A DNA stretch of 64,000 nt from Linum tenue (GCA_946122785.1 CAMGYJ010000010.1:51770162-51834161); one strand, 5' to 3'; shown: positions 30,846-42,275, numbered from the stretch's first letter. The notes: generated by a model not told the origin, from the sequence alone. A program made the numbers and translations.

Positions 30846-33800
30846 ATGACACGTAGCCAGTTGGGAGAACTACTACCATTAGACCAGGAGCTTGAACGGA
30901 CCAGTAGGAACTTCAAGCGGGCTCTAAAGGCGCGACTGGCTGCGGAGGAGGCGCTAGCACAGCTGCGAATCACTGACGAAGAGGAGATGGCTGACCCACA
31001 GGACCATGATGTGGTCATTCCTAAGGAGCAGACCATGAGATCCTACTGGACCGCCAGAGCCGCGAACATGAGGTCACCCATTCAACACCCTCATGTGCCA
31101 GCGAACAAATTTGAGGTGAGCACCTCGGTCATCACGATGTTGCGCGGTTCGGTGGTGTTCCGTGGCAAGGAGGGGGAGTGCCCCCGATCGCATCTGAGGC
31201 GATTCCATGAGCTGATCGATGGAATCAAGATAAATGGGGTCCCAGTCGATGCCATCCAGCTGAGGTACTTCCCATTTACTCTAGAGGGCCAGGCCAAGGA
31301 GTGGCTAGACACTCAACCTCCAGGCTCGATCACTACGCTCGCCAACCTGGCGGACAAGTTCCTCACTCGCTACCATCCCCCGTCCAAGACGGCGGACCTA
31401 CAGAAGCAAATCACCCACTTCACTCAAGACAAAGATGAGACCATCCGGGATGCTTGGGAGAGATACACCAGTCTCTTCCTCAAGTGCCCCAACCATGGTT
31501 TTACCGACGCCTTCAAGGTGGGCACCTTCTACCATGCTCTCTTCCCGGAGGATAAGCAGCTGATTGACTCGGTCTGTGGCGGGAATATGCTCACCAAAAC
31601 GCCGCCACAGCTGAATCAACTTTTTGAAGAGATGGCAGAGCAGGGCTATGATTGGGGAAATTCCAGGAGATCAAGAAGAGCACCAGGGCGGGGTGTGCAT
31701 GCTGTAGCCACCCAGTCATCTGATTTGGTGCAGGTGGTATCGAAGCTGGTTTCAGCCATAGATCGATCTGGGATGATTCTCGGGACTGGACAGGAGCAGG
31801 CGATGCACTGCCAGTGGTGCGAGAGCACCCATCACACTGTGGAAGATTGCCAGGCGATGAGGGAGTCGTCTACTCCCCAGGAGCAGGTGGACTTCATCAG
31901 TAATGTCAGGCGCTTCGACCCCTACAGCAACACTTACAACGAGGGGTGGCGCCAGCATCCTAACTTTTCTTGGGCGGGGGCAAATCCCAGACCACCAGTC
32001 CCCCAGGGACCACCTGGCTTCCAGAGGCCTCCTTACCAGCCCAGACAAGGGCAATTTCAGCAGCCACTGCAGCCTCTCTACCCGCCCAGATAGGGGCCAG
32101 TTCCACCTCAGTCACAGGTGCAGCCATTTCATCAGACAGGGGCAGCATCTGCAGCCCCAGTACAGAGTGACCCGATGGCGGAATTGAGAGGTTTGGTGGG
32201 TTCTCTGGCCACCTCCAGTGCAAACAAGTTCAATAACATCGAGCAGTTCATGGAGAAAGCTTCAGGTAAGTTCTTGGAGCTAGAAGTTGGTCAGAGAAAC
32301 ACACAGGCTGTGTTGCGGGATATACAGACCCAGCTTGGGAGTGTTGCCCAGGCTGTAGCTCAGAGGACTCCTGGTACTTTACCTGGTCAGACCATCCCTC
32401 ATCCGCAGGACCCAAATGAGCACTGCAAGGCCATTACTACCAGGAGTGGCAAGATGACTGCTGATCCACCTGTGCAGGCACATGAGAGAGAGACCCCTGC
32501 TTCAGCACTTCCAGCTAATGAGGAGGAAATGGAGAAGGAGGTTGAGGTGCCTACTCCTAAACCGCAACCAGTGGTGAAGGAGTATGTACCACAGCTTTCC
32601 TTTCCTACTCGGTTGCACAAGGGCCGACTAGAGACTGAGTTTGCCAAATTCATGGCAATGCTGAAGCAGGTAAACATAAGCATGCCCTTCGTGGAGGCAT
32701 TATCGAAGATGCCCAAGTATGCCAAGTTCATGAAGGATCTCCTCACCAACAAGAGGAAGCTTGGGGAGCTGTCAACGGTGATGCTCAACGAGGAGTGTTC
32801 TGCCATCCTGCAGAACAAACTACCAGAGAAGCAAAAAGACCCAGGGAGTTTTACTATCCCTTGCATGATTGGTAGTTCGCATGTAGGGAAGTCCTGGGCG
32901 GATTTAGGCGCTAGCATAAATGTCATGCCATATAAACTGTTTAAAAAGCTAGGCCTAGGTGAACCCAGTGATACTAGGATGAGCATTCAACTTGCTGATA
33001 GATCCATTGTGCATCCTAGGGGTATAGCAGAGAACTTGATAGTCGCAGTAGGGCCATTTTCATATCCTGTTGATTTTGTGATTTTGGACATAAATGAGGA
33101 TGTTGATGTGCCATTGATATTGGGTAGACCTTTTCTCACCACCGCCAAGGCGCTCATTGATGTGAATGATGGAAAACTGATTTTGCGAGCTGGGGGTGAA
33201 CAAATCACCTTCTCTGTTTTTGAAAATATGAAACACCCCCAGCTCCATGATGATTTAGACTACTGTGATGTTGTTGCTGATTTTGAAACTGCACTCGCCA
33301 TCACGAGTGCGGGTACTGATGATTTCCTTGAGCGTTGTCTTTTGCTAGGGGAACAGGCATCACAAGATGTGCAGCTGGAGGAGCAGCTCGCGGAGCTGGA
33401 CGAGGCAACGATCGAGGGGCAAGAGATACCATTCAAGCCGACCCCTATCTCGCCCTGGATCGCTACATCATTGGAGGAGCCGCCAGAGTTGGAGCTTAAA
33501 CCCCTCCCTTCTCACCTGGAGTATGCATTTCTCCGGGAGGGGCATAAGCTCCCGGTCATTATCAGCTCGGATCTGACACCCGAGCAGAAGAGCAGCCTGG
33601 TGGCTCTGCTGCAGAAGTATGCCCGGGCCATGGCTTGGAAGATCACCGATATCAGAGGCATTAGCCCATCCTTCTGCTCCCATAGAATTCTGATGGAGGA
33701 TGAGGTTAAGCTAGTCAGACAGCCACAGCGGAGATTGTCTCCTAACTTGGAGGCAGTGGTCCGGGCAGAGATTGTGAAGCTCATGGATGCAGGGATCATT

Positions 33801-35510
33801 TTTGCTATATCTGATAGCAAGTGGGTCAGTCTCACTCAGGTGGTCCCGAAGAAAGGCGGGATGACTGTGGTCCCGAATGAGAAGAAAGAGTTGATCCCGA
33901 TGCGGACCGTGACCGGCTGGAGAGTCTGCATAGATTACCGGCGCCTGAACGACGCCACCAGGAAAGATCATTTTCCCCTTCCTTTCATTGATCAGATGCT
34001 GGAGAGGTTGGCTGGCCATGAGTTTTATTGCTTCTTGGGTGGCATGTCTGGTTATTTCCAGATTCCTATTGCAACGGAGGATCAGGCGAAGACCACATTC
34101 ACTTGCTCCTTCGGTACTTTTGCTTACCGGAGGATTCCATTTGGGCTGTGTAATGCACCAGCGACCTTCCAGAGATGCATGCTGGCGATCTTCGACCGAA
34201 TGGTTGGAGAGATCATGGAAGTCTTCATAGATGATTTCTCGATGTATGGAGACTCCTTCACTCACTGTCCCCATAACCTGGAACTCGTTCTGAAGAGGTG
34301 CGAGGAGACTAATCTGGCACTCAGCTGGGAGAAGTGCGATTTTATGGTTCGCGAGGGTATGGTGCTCGGGCACAAGATCTCCAAGCAGGGGATTGAGGTG
34401 GATCGCGCGAAGATTGAAACGATCAGTCAGCTACCTCCTCCCGTTTCTGTGAAGGGGATTCGCAGCTTTCTGGGTCATGCAGGCTTCTACCGACGCTTCA
34501 TTAAAGATTTCTCGAAGATTGCCCTGCCTCTGACCAAGCTGCTGGAGAAGGATGCACCATTTCAGTTCACTCCTGAGTGCACTGCGGCATTCAAGACTTT
34601 GAAGGAGAAGCTCACCCACGCTCCCATCATGGTGACTCCTGATTGGTCTCTACCCTTTGAGCTGATGTGCGATGCGAGTGACTATGCAGTCGGAGCTGTT
34701 CTGGGTCAGAGACGCGGGAAGCACTTCCAGCCCATCTACTACTCGTCGAAGACCTTGAACGATGCATAGGAGAACTACACCACCAATGAGAAGGAGCTCC
34801 TCGCTGTGATGTATGCATTTGACAAGTTCCGGCCATATCTGGTGCTCTCCCATGTAGTGGTCTACACAGATCACTCGACAATTCGCTACTTAATGAGCAA
34901 GGCTGATGCAAAGCCTCGGCTCATCCGCTGGATCCTGCTTCTGCAGGAATTCGACATAGAGATCCGGGACAAGAAGGGAGCCGAGAATGTTGCTGCAGAT
35001 CATCTTTCACGGTTGGAAGCCCCTCCAGTGGACAACTTCGTAGAGGAGATCGATGATTCCTTCCCGGGTGAGCGATTGCTGGCGATGACACTGGTGGACA
35101 GCGTGGCCCCTTGGTATTTTGACTTTGCTAATTATCTGGTGGGCAAGCAGTTACCCAAGGGGATGGCCACTCATGCAAAGCGCAAGTTCTTCTCTGACCT
35201 GAAGCATTACTTTTGGAGGATCCTTACCTCTTCAGAATCGGAGCAGATGGCGTGATCCGGCGCTGTGTCATGGAGCACGAGATGGGAGACATCCTGTCTC
35301 AATGCCACGAGGGACCTACTGGAGGTCATCATGGAGGAAACCGCACGGCGCGGAAGGTGCTACAGTCGGGCTTCTATTGGCCCTCGCTCTTCAAGGATGC
35401 AGACACCTTCGCACGACAGTGCGACCGCTGCCAAAGGTTAGGTAACATTTCTTCCTGGGATGAGATGCCCCAACATATCTCTGTTATTTGTGAGCCCTTG
35501 GCCGTGTGAA
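30846..35510 (+). pseudogene. element A gag-pol polyprotein, defective
   Basis: One continuous frame apart from lesions. Gag: a retrotransposon gag domain (FTLEGQAKEWLDTQ, NLADKFLTRY, WERYTSLFLKCPNHGF) and a CCHC knuckle CQWCESTHHTVEDC (31809-31850). Protease: DLGASINVMP in place of the usual DSGA/DTGA and ILGRPFL, as usual in Athila. RT: VCIDYRRLNDATRKDHFPLP, then FLGGMSGYFQI where the family has LDG (first catalytic Asp changed to Gly), and FIDDFSMYG intact. RNase [33 protein letters not shown]. Lesions: TAG at 32091 and TAG at 34767 (both fit CAG to TAG), and a frameshift near 35214. The integrase zinc region (HHGGNRTARKV, CDRCQ) is followed by a break near 35490, after which integrase core and C-terminus are absent. 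Confidence 0.93.
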
Positions 35511-35760
35511 GGCTCGGAAATTTCCACACGGCCAAATGTGCAACTCACACGGCCGTGTGGCCCACACGGGCAACACTGATGCTCACACGGCCGTGTCGTT
35601 TTGACCCATTGGCCGTGTGAAGCCTCGGCATTTTCCACACGGCCATATGTGCAACTCACACGGCCGTGTGGAAATCCTCGGCCTGACCGTGTCGGCCCAC
35701 ACGGGCACTTGTGCACCTCACACGGCCGTGTGAGCTTGCCCGTGTGGCCGAGCCACGGGC
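35497..35760 (+). repeat. element A internal palindrome cluster
   Basis: Repeated CACACGGCCGTGTG and half-sites (CCGTGTGAAG, CCACACGGCC, CCCACACGGGCA), the same motif as in the LTRs of this element. It begins exactly where integrase homology stops and ends just before a TATA-like box. Confidence 0.9.
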
Positions 35761-36089
35761 TATAAATTCGGCCGACACGGCCGAATGGTTAGATTCAAAC
35801 TTCACTCGCCAGAATCCTCTCCCCCCTCGCCGGAAAACCGCGATTTTTCACCCTCTTTGGCGATTTTCGGCGATTTTTGGTCGGTTTTTCACAAATCCAA
35901 CACCACACCCACCCTTTCCTCCCCATCATCGGCCTATCCCTCGATTTTGAGGTGATTTGGATCGATTTTGAGTCGCTGGAGGCGATTTCCGGCGAGACTC
36001 CGACGAGCACTTCCGGGCAGTTTCTCGGCCTTTCGTCGCTTCCATTGCCTTCCCCTCATCATCCCCTACACCTCTACTTGAGTCTCCAG
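35761..36089 (+). promoter_or_regulatory. element A internal promoter and leader of the 3' ORF (inferred)
   Basis: TATAAAT at 35761-35767 follows the palindrome cluster, then a pyrimidine-rich leader, then a donor CTCCAG|GTTTGA at 36089/36090. The matching acceptor TTTTGCAG|GACC lies at 36584, five bases before the ORF ATG. Element B1 has the same arrangement. Transcription is inferred. Confidence 0.5.
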
Positions 36090-36584
36090 GTTTGATTTTG
36101 ACCTTAACTATGTTATTTATGGAGAATTGGGTGTTAGGGTGCACGTTTAGAGAACCACTTTGAATCATGTGAATTGTGCGCAATTGATTGAGGGGAATGC
36201 TTGGATTATGTATGAATTGTGTTGGGCAATGTCCCCCTTGCTTGTTTGAGCCCTTGTGTGCAAGAATTTTGTCAATTCCATGTTTACCTTAATAGTGCAC
36301 ACAAGGTGTTCGATGAAATGTCTATTTTTCTTGCCATGTTGTGAGCACCGGTTGGGGGCCTTAATGATGTGCTTTGAGGGTGTATTTGCTATGGATGTGA
36401 ACCTTAGGTTGCCTACTTTATCGTGAATGTTCACCCCACTCCGATTATGCTTGATTGATCGAGTTTTTGACCCCCGAACTATGGATGAAACCACGGTTAG
36501 GCTATTTTCTGTTCTTAAGTGTGGGGGGTGTGATTAACCTTCTCTTTGGCTCTTTTGGTTCCACTTTGGGTTGTTCTTTTGCAG
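36090..36584 (+). other. element A putative intron before the 3' ORF
   Basis: 495 bp, GT...TTCTTTTGCAG, T-rich. It contains a TTAAGTGTGGGGGG polypurine-like copy at 36515-36528. Confidence 0.5.
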
Positions 36585-36588
36585 GACC

Positions 36589-38256
36589 ATGACGAAACCC
36601 GACCTCAAGCACCCGCTCATCCGGGATTTGAAGAGGGGCCCACACCAGGATCGTTTTAAGCACGTCCTGGCATGCTCGTTTGGGCAGCACCATTGCTGGT
36701 CCAGGCGGGAGTTTGAGAAGTTGCACTGCTACGAGCACTTCTCTGACATCATCACCAACCGCCCGTGGCGCCGTCTGCTCTCCATCCGCGAGAAGGTTTA
36801 CCACGAGCCCGTGCTGGAGTTCTACACGACCTTCAAGAACGCATCCACAGAGAATTGGACAGACGGTGAAGCCGTCAAGTTCCGGCTCGGCGGTGTACCC
36901 CAGTCCATGAGCTACCATGAGCTGGCCACTGCTCTCGACCTCAGCCTGGCCGATGGTGAGGACTATGTCACCGAGCTTAACGATCTGGTGGGCGTGAACT
37001 TCAAGACGATGTACACCCACCTTGCTAAGCCAGGCCAGCGTCCCTTCGTGGCAGGGAAGACGAAGGCCAGCACCTTGCAGCTCGATAACCGCATTCTCCA
37101 CCACCTGCTGGCGAAGTCCTACACTCCAGCTGCGGACAGTGCCAGCGCCATCACCAGGAGAGCCATGTACTTCATACAGTCTATCCGCCAGGACGACCAT
37201 CCTCTCCACTTGGGTTCTGTGGTGGCCAAAACCTTTGAGAAGAGTGCTTCCGAATTGAAGAGCCTCCATTGCACTCCCCTCATCACCCGCCTGGCAGCCT
37301 ACTTCGGGATATCATTGCAGGGGTGCACAGAGCAGAGGAGCACGAGTGTCTTTGGCGAAGATACGATTCATCGCATGCACCTGCTGCGAGAGAATCGAGG
37401 CATCAAGTGGATCGAGGGGTTTCCGGAACCTCAGATCCCAGAGGAGGACCAGCCAGAGGACCAGTCCGAGAATCCGGAGGATGAGGCTGCTGATGATGTG
37501 GAGCCCGAGGATGTGGATGATGCTACCACCCCCCGCCCCACCACCTTTGAGTACGGGGGTGGCCGCTCCGCTTTCCCCGGTCAGGACTACTTTACTCACC
37601 AGTTCGAGCAGCTGCGCCTCCAGAATCAGCAGCTCCTCGACCATCAGATCCAGTTCCAGCAGCAGTATGCGGCTCATCAGGCCGAGTATCAGACTCGGAT
37701 GGCTGCTTATGATGAGCGCCTGAACATGATGGAGACCCAGCAGGGGGTGACACTGGCTCATATCGAGCGAGAGAAGGCCCGATCTAGGCGCATGCAGGAG
37801 GTCCAGCAGCACCTGCTCCAGCTGCTCCCAGGCGAGCAGCCAGTCTGGAGGACTCCCTGGGAGGACTCTCCACTTCTACCTCCACTAGCGGATGGCGATG
37901 ACGCTTTCATGAACGACATCGATCTGGATAACCTTGGCGACGAGTATGCTGTATGCGTTGCCCCTCTGAGTGTGCTTTCATTTCAGACTTTTTGTTTTTG
38001 CTCCATGTGTGTGCGGAGCTTGAACTTCGTTTGTCGGTTATTTGTGTTTTTCTTTTTCTTTTGTGGATTGTTTATTTTGTGGCCGTCTGGGCTACTGATC
38101 CCTAACGCACAGTGTGCTAGTGTGTTCTTGATGTTCGATTCGTGTAGAACTGTCCATCTTCCCGTTTGTTTCCCGCTGACTGGTTCACTTCCAGTCCCTC
38201 GGCAGTATTTCAATCCGGTAACATCGTTCCCCTTATCTCTCCCTCTACTCCATTGA
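36589..38256 (+). CDS. element A Athila ORF-1-like 3' ORF
   Basis: Start chosen at 36589 (ATGACGAAACCC) directly after the acceptor; the frame is open 18 bases further up. The N-terminal half (to about residue 260) is the Athila ORF-1 type domain with LEFYTTFKN, VKFRLGGVPQSM, YHELATALDLS and AMYFIQSIRQ. An acidic linker (EEDQPEDQSENPEDE) and a Gln-rich coiled coil (QQLLDHQIQFQQQYAAHQ, AAYDERLNMMETQ) follow. Compared with B1, where the frame stops near DLMNQIDFTGLGGP, the original stop (about 37945) is lost and about 100 residues of former 3' untranslated region are read, giving an artificial hydrophobic stretch. Role unknown: this slot is often called env-like, but no signal peptide is seen. 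Confidence 0.8.
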   Translation: MTKPDLKHPLIRDLKRGPHQDRFKHVLACSFGQHHCWSRREFEKLHCYEHFSDIITNRPWRRLLSIREKVYHEPVLEFYTTFKNASTENWTDGEAVKFRLGGVPQSMSYHELATALDLSLADGEDYVTELNDLVGVNFKTMYTHLAKPGQRPFVAGKTKASTLQLDNRILHHLLAKSYTPAADSASAITRRAMYFIQSIRQDDHPLHLGSVVAKTFEKSASELKSLHCTPLITRLAAYFGISLQGCTEQRSTSVFGEDTIHRMHLLRENRGIKWIEGFPEPQIPEEDQPEDQSENPEDEAADDVEPEDVDDATTPRPTTFEYGGGRSAFPGQDYFTHQFEQLRLQNQQLLDHQIQFQQQYAAHQAEYQTRMAAYDERLNMMETQQGVTLAHIEREKARSRRMQEVQQHLLQLLPGEQPVWRTPWEDSPLLPPLADGDDAFMNDIDLDNLGDEYAVCVAPLSVLSFQTFCFCSMCVRSLNFVCRLFVFFFFFCGLFILWPSGLLIPNAQCASVFLMFDSCRTVHLPVCFPLTGSLPVPRQYFNPVTSFPLSLPLLH

Positions 38257-38270
38257 GGGCAATTTCGTGC

Positions 38271-38289
38271 TTAAGTGTGGGGGAGGGGG
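38271..38289 (+). promoter_or_regulatory. element A second polypurine-like tract
   Basis: TTAAGTGTGGGGGAGGGGG just after the 3' ORF, preceded by a block (CGGTAACATCGTTCCCC...CCATTGAGGGCAAT) also present in B1 and B2. Confidence 0.55.
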
Positions 38290-38322
38290 TGCTTTGTATC
38301 AGTTGGAATCTATATATGTGTG

Positions 38323-38370
38323 CTTGGAGCCTAGTCCGCTGTCCGAAACTTAAGATTTGAGGGCTCCAAG
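38323..38370 (+). other. element A 3' UTR stem-loop 1
   Basis: Perfect 9-bp stem CTTGGAGCC/GGCTCCAAG closing a 30-nt loop. The same stem occurs in B2 (53333-53380) and B1 (60435-60483). Confidence 0.7.
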
Positions 38371-38955
38371 TACTGATGTTTGATCATATTGGCACTGTGT
38401 TTTGATTGGTGAATTGAATGGTTTTCGGATTGATGCATGACAACTGGAATGTGACTAGGACATCCTATAATGATGACTGAGACGTACAGTAGAGTTGTGT
38501 AGGGGTTCAGTATTTCAACTGTTTGCTTACCAACTGTGACTTGGATTGATCACTTGTTCTTGACAGTCGTTTATGCATCTAGTTCAGGGAATCAGAATGA
38601 GAGATAGAGCATATAGGTAACCATGTGAGATTTGAGCCTGCTCATTTCTTTCTCGTGCGATAGATCCCTCTTCCTTGATGTGTAGCATTCACGTTGTCAT
38701 TAGCTAAGATGATGGAGGCATAGGATTAGCCCACGACCAAATTGACTGTCCTGATGTGTCATATCCCCTAGTCAGCCCTTTGAGCCGTGTGTTATCCTTT
38801 CTTTCGGTCTACAATGGAAAATCACCCTTTTGCATCTTTTAGAAGGTTCCACAGACTGGTTTTTACATGTTCTCTGCTGTTTCTGCTAAATTTAATGTGA
38901 GGGTTGGAGGTAGTGCTTAAAAGTTGGGCATGTGTTTGAAAAATGTACAGAGGTG

Positions 38956-39028
38956 GTGGTTCTCTTAAGAAATGAAAAAAATAAATAAAAGAAAAACAAA
39001 GAAAAAAATGAAAGCAAAAGAGAGCCAC
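38956..39028 (+). other. element A 3' UTR stem-loop 2 (A-rich loop)
   Basis: GTGGTTCTCTT (38956-38966) pairs with AAGAGAGCCAC (39018-39028), 11 pairs with one G-U, closing a 51-nt A-rich loop. B1 and B2 carry a different stem sequence with the same architecture. Confidence 0.65.
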
Positions 39029-39770
39029 TAACAAAAATCTGAATAATGCCCATTAAGTAGTGTTTCTTAGCAGTCTGGCTTGGAAATGCTGAAATTTATA
39101 TAACCTCCTTCGCTCTTGTGCTCTAGCAAATTTGAGTAATGCAGAATGGCAGAAAGAAAGTAAGTGGTTGGATTGACTGTGATTGTGTGGGTTTGGAATT
39201 GTGGAACCTTGTGTTATGAATACTTCCACCACCTAAAAGGCCTTTTCCCCATGTCCAAGACCCTAGCCAGTCATTTGAACCAGTGTCTAAGACCTCCGGA
39301 TTAGTTAGTGGTGACACCCCATATGTGAACTCTAGCATTTAGGGGCTGCCGTCATGGTGAAGAGATGTTAGGGATTGAGAGAATAAGCAGCGCATTTTTC
39401 GCATCAAATTGTCCTGACCCCACTGGTCGAGAGTGAGCGATTCATTTTCTCATATTCTCTATACTCTTGTACCCCGGTGCGGACCTAGATTGCTCGGTCT
39501 CTATTATGATATCTTGAGTTTTGTGCATGAGGTGACTGTCTTGAGTAAGTGGTTGAGTCAAGTCTAGGTTGGTTTGTGAACAGAAGGGAGACTCTTCCTT
39601 TACTCGATTTTGCTGCACTCAAATATCCTCTGTGGTGGTTGTCCAGGTTGCTTAAAAGTTGTTCATGTGTTGATGTTGAAAGCCAGTACGATTCCCGTGT
39701 TCTGTGCCTATATGATTTGTCCCCAATGTTGGTATGATTGAAAATGTGAGCTTACCTTGTGTCTGACTTG

Positions 39771-39811
39771 GTTTTCTTGGGGACAAGCAAACGGTTAAGT
39801 GTGGGGGAGTT
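39771..39811 (+). promoter_or_regulatory. element A pre-PPT hairpin and polypurine tract
   Basis: GTTTTCTTG-GGGA-CAAGCAAAC hairpin (39771-39792, one mismatch) directly followed by the polypurine tract GTTAAGTGTGGGGGAGTT up to the 3' LTR. Confidence 0.75.
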
Positions 39812-40951
39812 TGATAGACCGTTAATTGCACATGTTTTTACCCCTATTCTTACACCGTTTGAGATATTAATTCTCGTGTTTTAGGTCGATTTCACGCTAG
39901 GTTATTCTTGTTTATGATATTTCAGGTCCTAGTACGTGAATGAAGGCTTGGGAGCGAGTTTGGGGTCAATTAGACGAAGATCGGACGTGTGGCGAGGCGC
40001 TGAGGAGGCCACACGGGCACTCCTAAACCCCACACGGCCGTGCAAGTCACCCATGTGGCCGTGTGGGATTAAGCGAGGCTTCACACGGGCATGATGGAAA
40101 TTCCACACGGCCGTGTGCCCTTGGCCGTGTGGGAAGCCTGAAGTCCAATTATTCGAGACGCAGCGTTTTGGAACTCCCACGGGCATCTGGGTAAGCCACA
40201 CGGCCGTGTGGCCTGCCCGTGGTATCGGGAAATCTGGGTTTTTACCCATTTCCGAGCCAAAAGTGAGGGAATCGACTTTTTGGAGCAAAAACAGAGCCCT
40301 AGAGAGAGAAAGTGCGAAAAACTCATCCTAAGAGTGGTTTTGGAGCTGGGTTTCATCAAATCAAGCTTGGAGATCATCATAGGAGTGAAGATCATCATCC
40401 CAGAGCAGATTCTTCCCATTGTTATGAGTGTGACTGCTTTGTATTCTGTTTTCCCCTCTCTCTCTATGGAGTAGAACTTTCTCTCACTTGGGTATGAAGA
40501 ACCCTAGTTCCATGTGTTAGGGATCTTGATTGTAATGACTTGGGATTGTCATAGCCTCAGCTTTCTATTCCGGTGAAGACTAGTCGTCTGCCGGGTAGTT
40601 TGACTGAGAGGGCTTGGTCAGCTTAAGAGATTCCAAACTACTGTCGGATCTTCCGCAGTTTAATCAACAGTAAATCAACCCAGGGTAATTACAATTGAGA
40701 CCTAACTAAGGAGCTAGGGGGACTCATTCCCGAGTGACTCTTCCTTTGCTTTAGAAAACCGAACCATTTCCTGCTTTCTTACTGCTTTTAGTTAAAACAA
40801 CAATCACTCGACTTAGTTTGCTAGATAATAGATAATCACGGAGTAGGCAGTAGATCTAGACCCCGAGTTGACATTAGAACTTGCTACTTTACTGCATTCC
40901 CAGACTGCGATTACACTTGGTTGCAGTTTAGTGTTGTGTTTTAGCGTGTCA
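39812..40951 (+). repeat. element A 3' LTR (1140 bp)
   Basis: Same ends as the 5' LTR, many substitutions, and a 212-bp deletion whose junction reads GGGATTGTCATAGCCTC near 40550. Confidence 0.92.
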
Positions 40952-41163
40952 ACAAGCTTTTATCTGACAGAGAATGAAAATCCAAACGCAACAGTTGGTA
41001 GGATATATAATAGATATTACAAAATATTTAAAAGCCAAACGCAACAGTTGGTCGCTAGCCAAACTGTCGATGAGAGGACATTAGTAGTCACTAGGTGGGC
41101 AGCCTTATTGTACATCCTAGGAGTAAAGGTACAAGAGAAAAACGAAAAAAATGTAGAGGTAGA

Positions 41164-42275
41164 ACAAATTTATTCTGGCAGAGCTCCTCCAGCAGCATGA
41201 GCTACATCTTTCTCTTGCACACACCGAATCAATAATTGAGAATCTCCACAAAAGTTCACAAACAAGAACCCATGCATTAGACACCAAGTGATAGCATTAC
41301 GTAGAGCTAACACTTCCATAATGAACAGATTTGTTATATACCAGAATAGTATTTCCCAATAGCAAATAGAAGCTCACCCGATGCTGAAAAATCAGTAAAG
41401 CCAACGCCGCCTCCCACTCCTTTCTTCCATGAACCGTCAAAGTGGACCAACACTCCTCCCACCGGGCAAACACTGTCTTGCACAGAGGTAATAGTAGTAG
41501 TTCTCCCATGAGAGGACGTTAATGCCCCGTCAATGCACCTATGGAGTGAACGCGGAGCCAGTGCAAGTTCCCACTCCTCAGCTTGTGCCCTATATTGTCG
41601 GAGTAAAGCGCGCCCTCGATACTGAATACGTTTATGAATAGGCCAACACCTACCTTTCCAAAGTCTCCAACAAATGAAAATAAAATATGAAATATTAGTC
41701 TTAGAAAGATGACAGGAAAAAAACATGATATTCCAACAATCAAAGTGGGTTAAACCCTTTAATCTCCTTCGCAAGTTACCCAACCCAGCCAACTCCCAAA
41801 GATCCTTCACAACCCTGCAAGAGAGAAAAGAATGCATAACCGTTTCTACTCCATCGGAACAAACTGGGCATGTGGCATCTGTCACAATGCGCTTAAATAA
41901 GAGAACTGCACAAACTGGGAGGAACCCTCGAATAAATCTCCAGCAGAAAAATTTCTATTTGGGAGGAAGAGGAAGGTTCCATAGAAATTTCCAGAACCTA
42001 TCATAGGGAAGGGAAGGTGAAGGATGAATAGCAAGAAGTTCATTCGATAGAACATGATAACCAGTCTTAACAGAGTAATCACCATTAGCAGAATAATGCC
42101 AAATTAATTTGTCGGAAACCGGATAAAAGGGAAGAGGAATAGACAGAATTAACTCAACAGATTCATGGGTGAAAAGACTATGTATCAATGATAATTTCCA
42201 AAAGCAGGAAAAAAGATAGAGCAATGAGTCCAATCTTCCAAAAGCAGGAAAAAAGATAGAGCAGCACAACACTCA
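41164..42275 (-). pseudogene. LINE (L1-type) relic, C-terminal part
   Basis: Minus strand, from high to low coordinates: zf-RVT region (PVSDKLIWHYSANGDYSVKTGYH, FWKFLWNLPLPPK, CPVCSDGVETVMHSFLSC) then an RNase H-like domain (HFDGSWKKGVGGGVGF, then in another frame MEVLALRNAI and CGDSQLLI with the expected D, E, D). Frameshifts lie near 41885 and 41335. A 27-bp segment ending GGAAAAAAGATAGAGCA is tandemly duplicated at about 42196-42264. The RT domain and 5' part are absent; the neighbouring LINE runs in the opposite direction. Confidence 0.85.

Larger units (their letters stand above)
29347..40951 (+). mobile_element. Athila-lineage Ty3/gypsy element A
   Basis: 11.6 kb between LTRs beginning TGATAGACC and ending GTCA, with a perfect 5-bp target duplication ACAAG (29342-29346 and 40952-40956). 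A tRNA-Asp-type primer-binding site, gag-pol in one frame, an Athila ORF-1-like 3' ORF and a polypurine tract place it in the Athila lineage. It is defective: the integrase core is deleted and gag-pol carries two nonsense codons, an RT active-site change and a frameshift. Confidence 0.95.

Noticed and set aside
36502..37269. 255-codon minus-strand frame opposite the element A 3' ORF
   Set aside because: Shadow of the plus-strand ORF, which matches B1 and has a splice acceptor and start.
37980..38120. Transmembrane segment of an envelope-like protein in element A
   Set aside because: It lies beyond the stop position seen in B1 and is translated from T-rich untranslated sequence.
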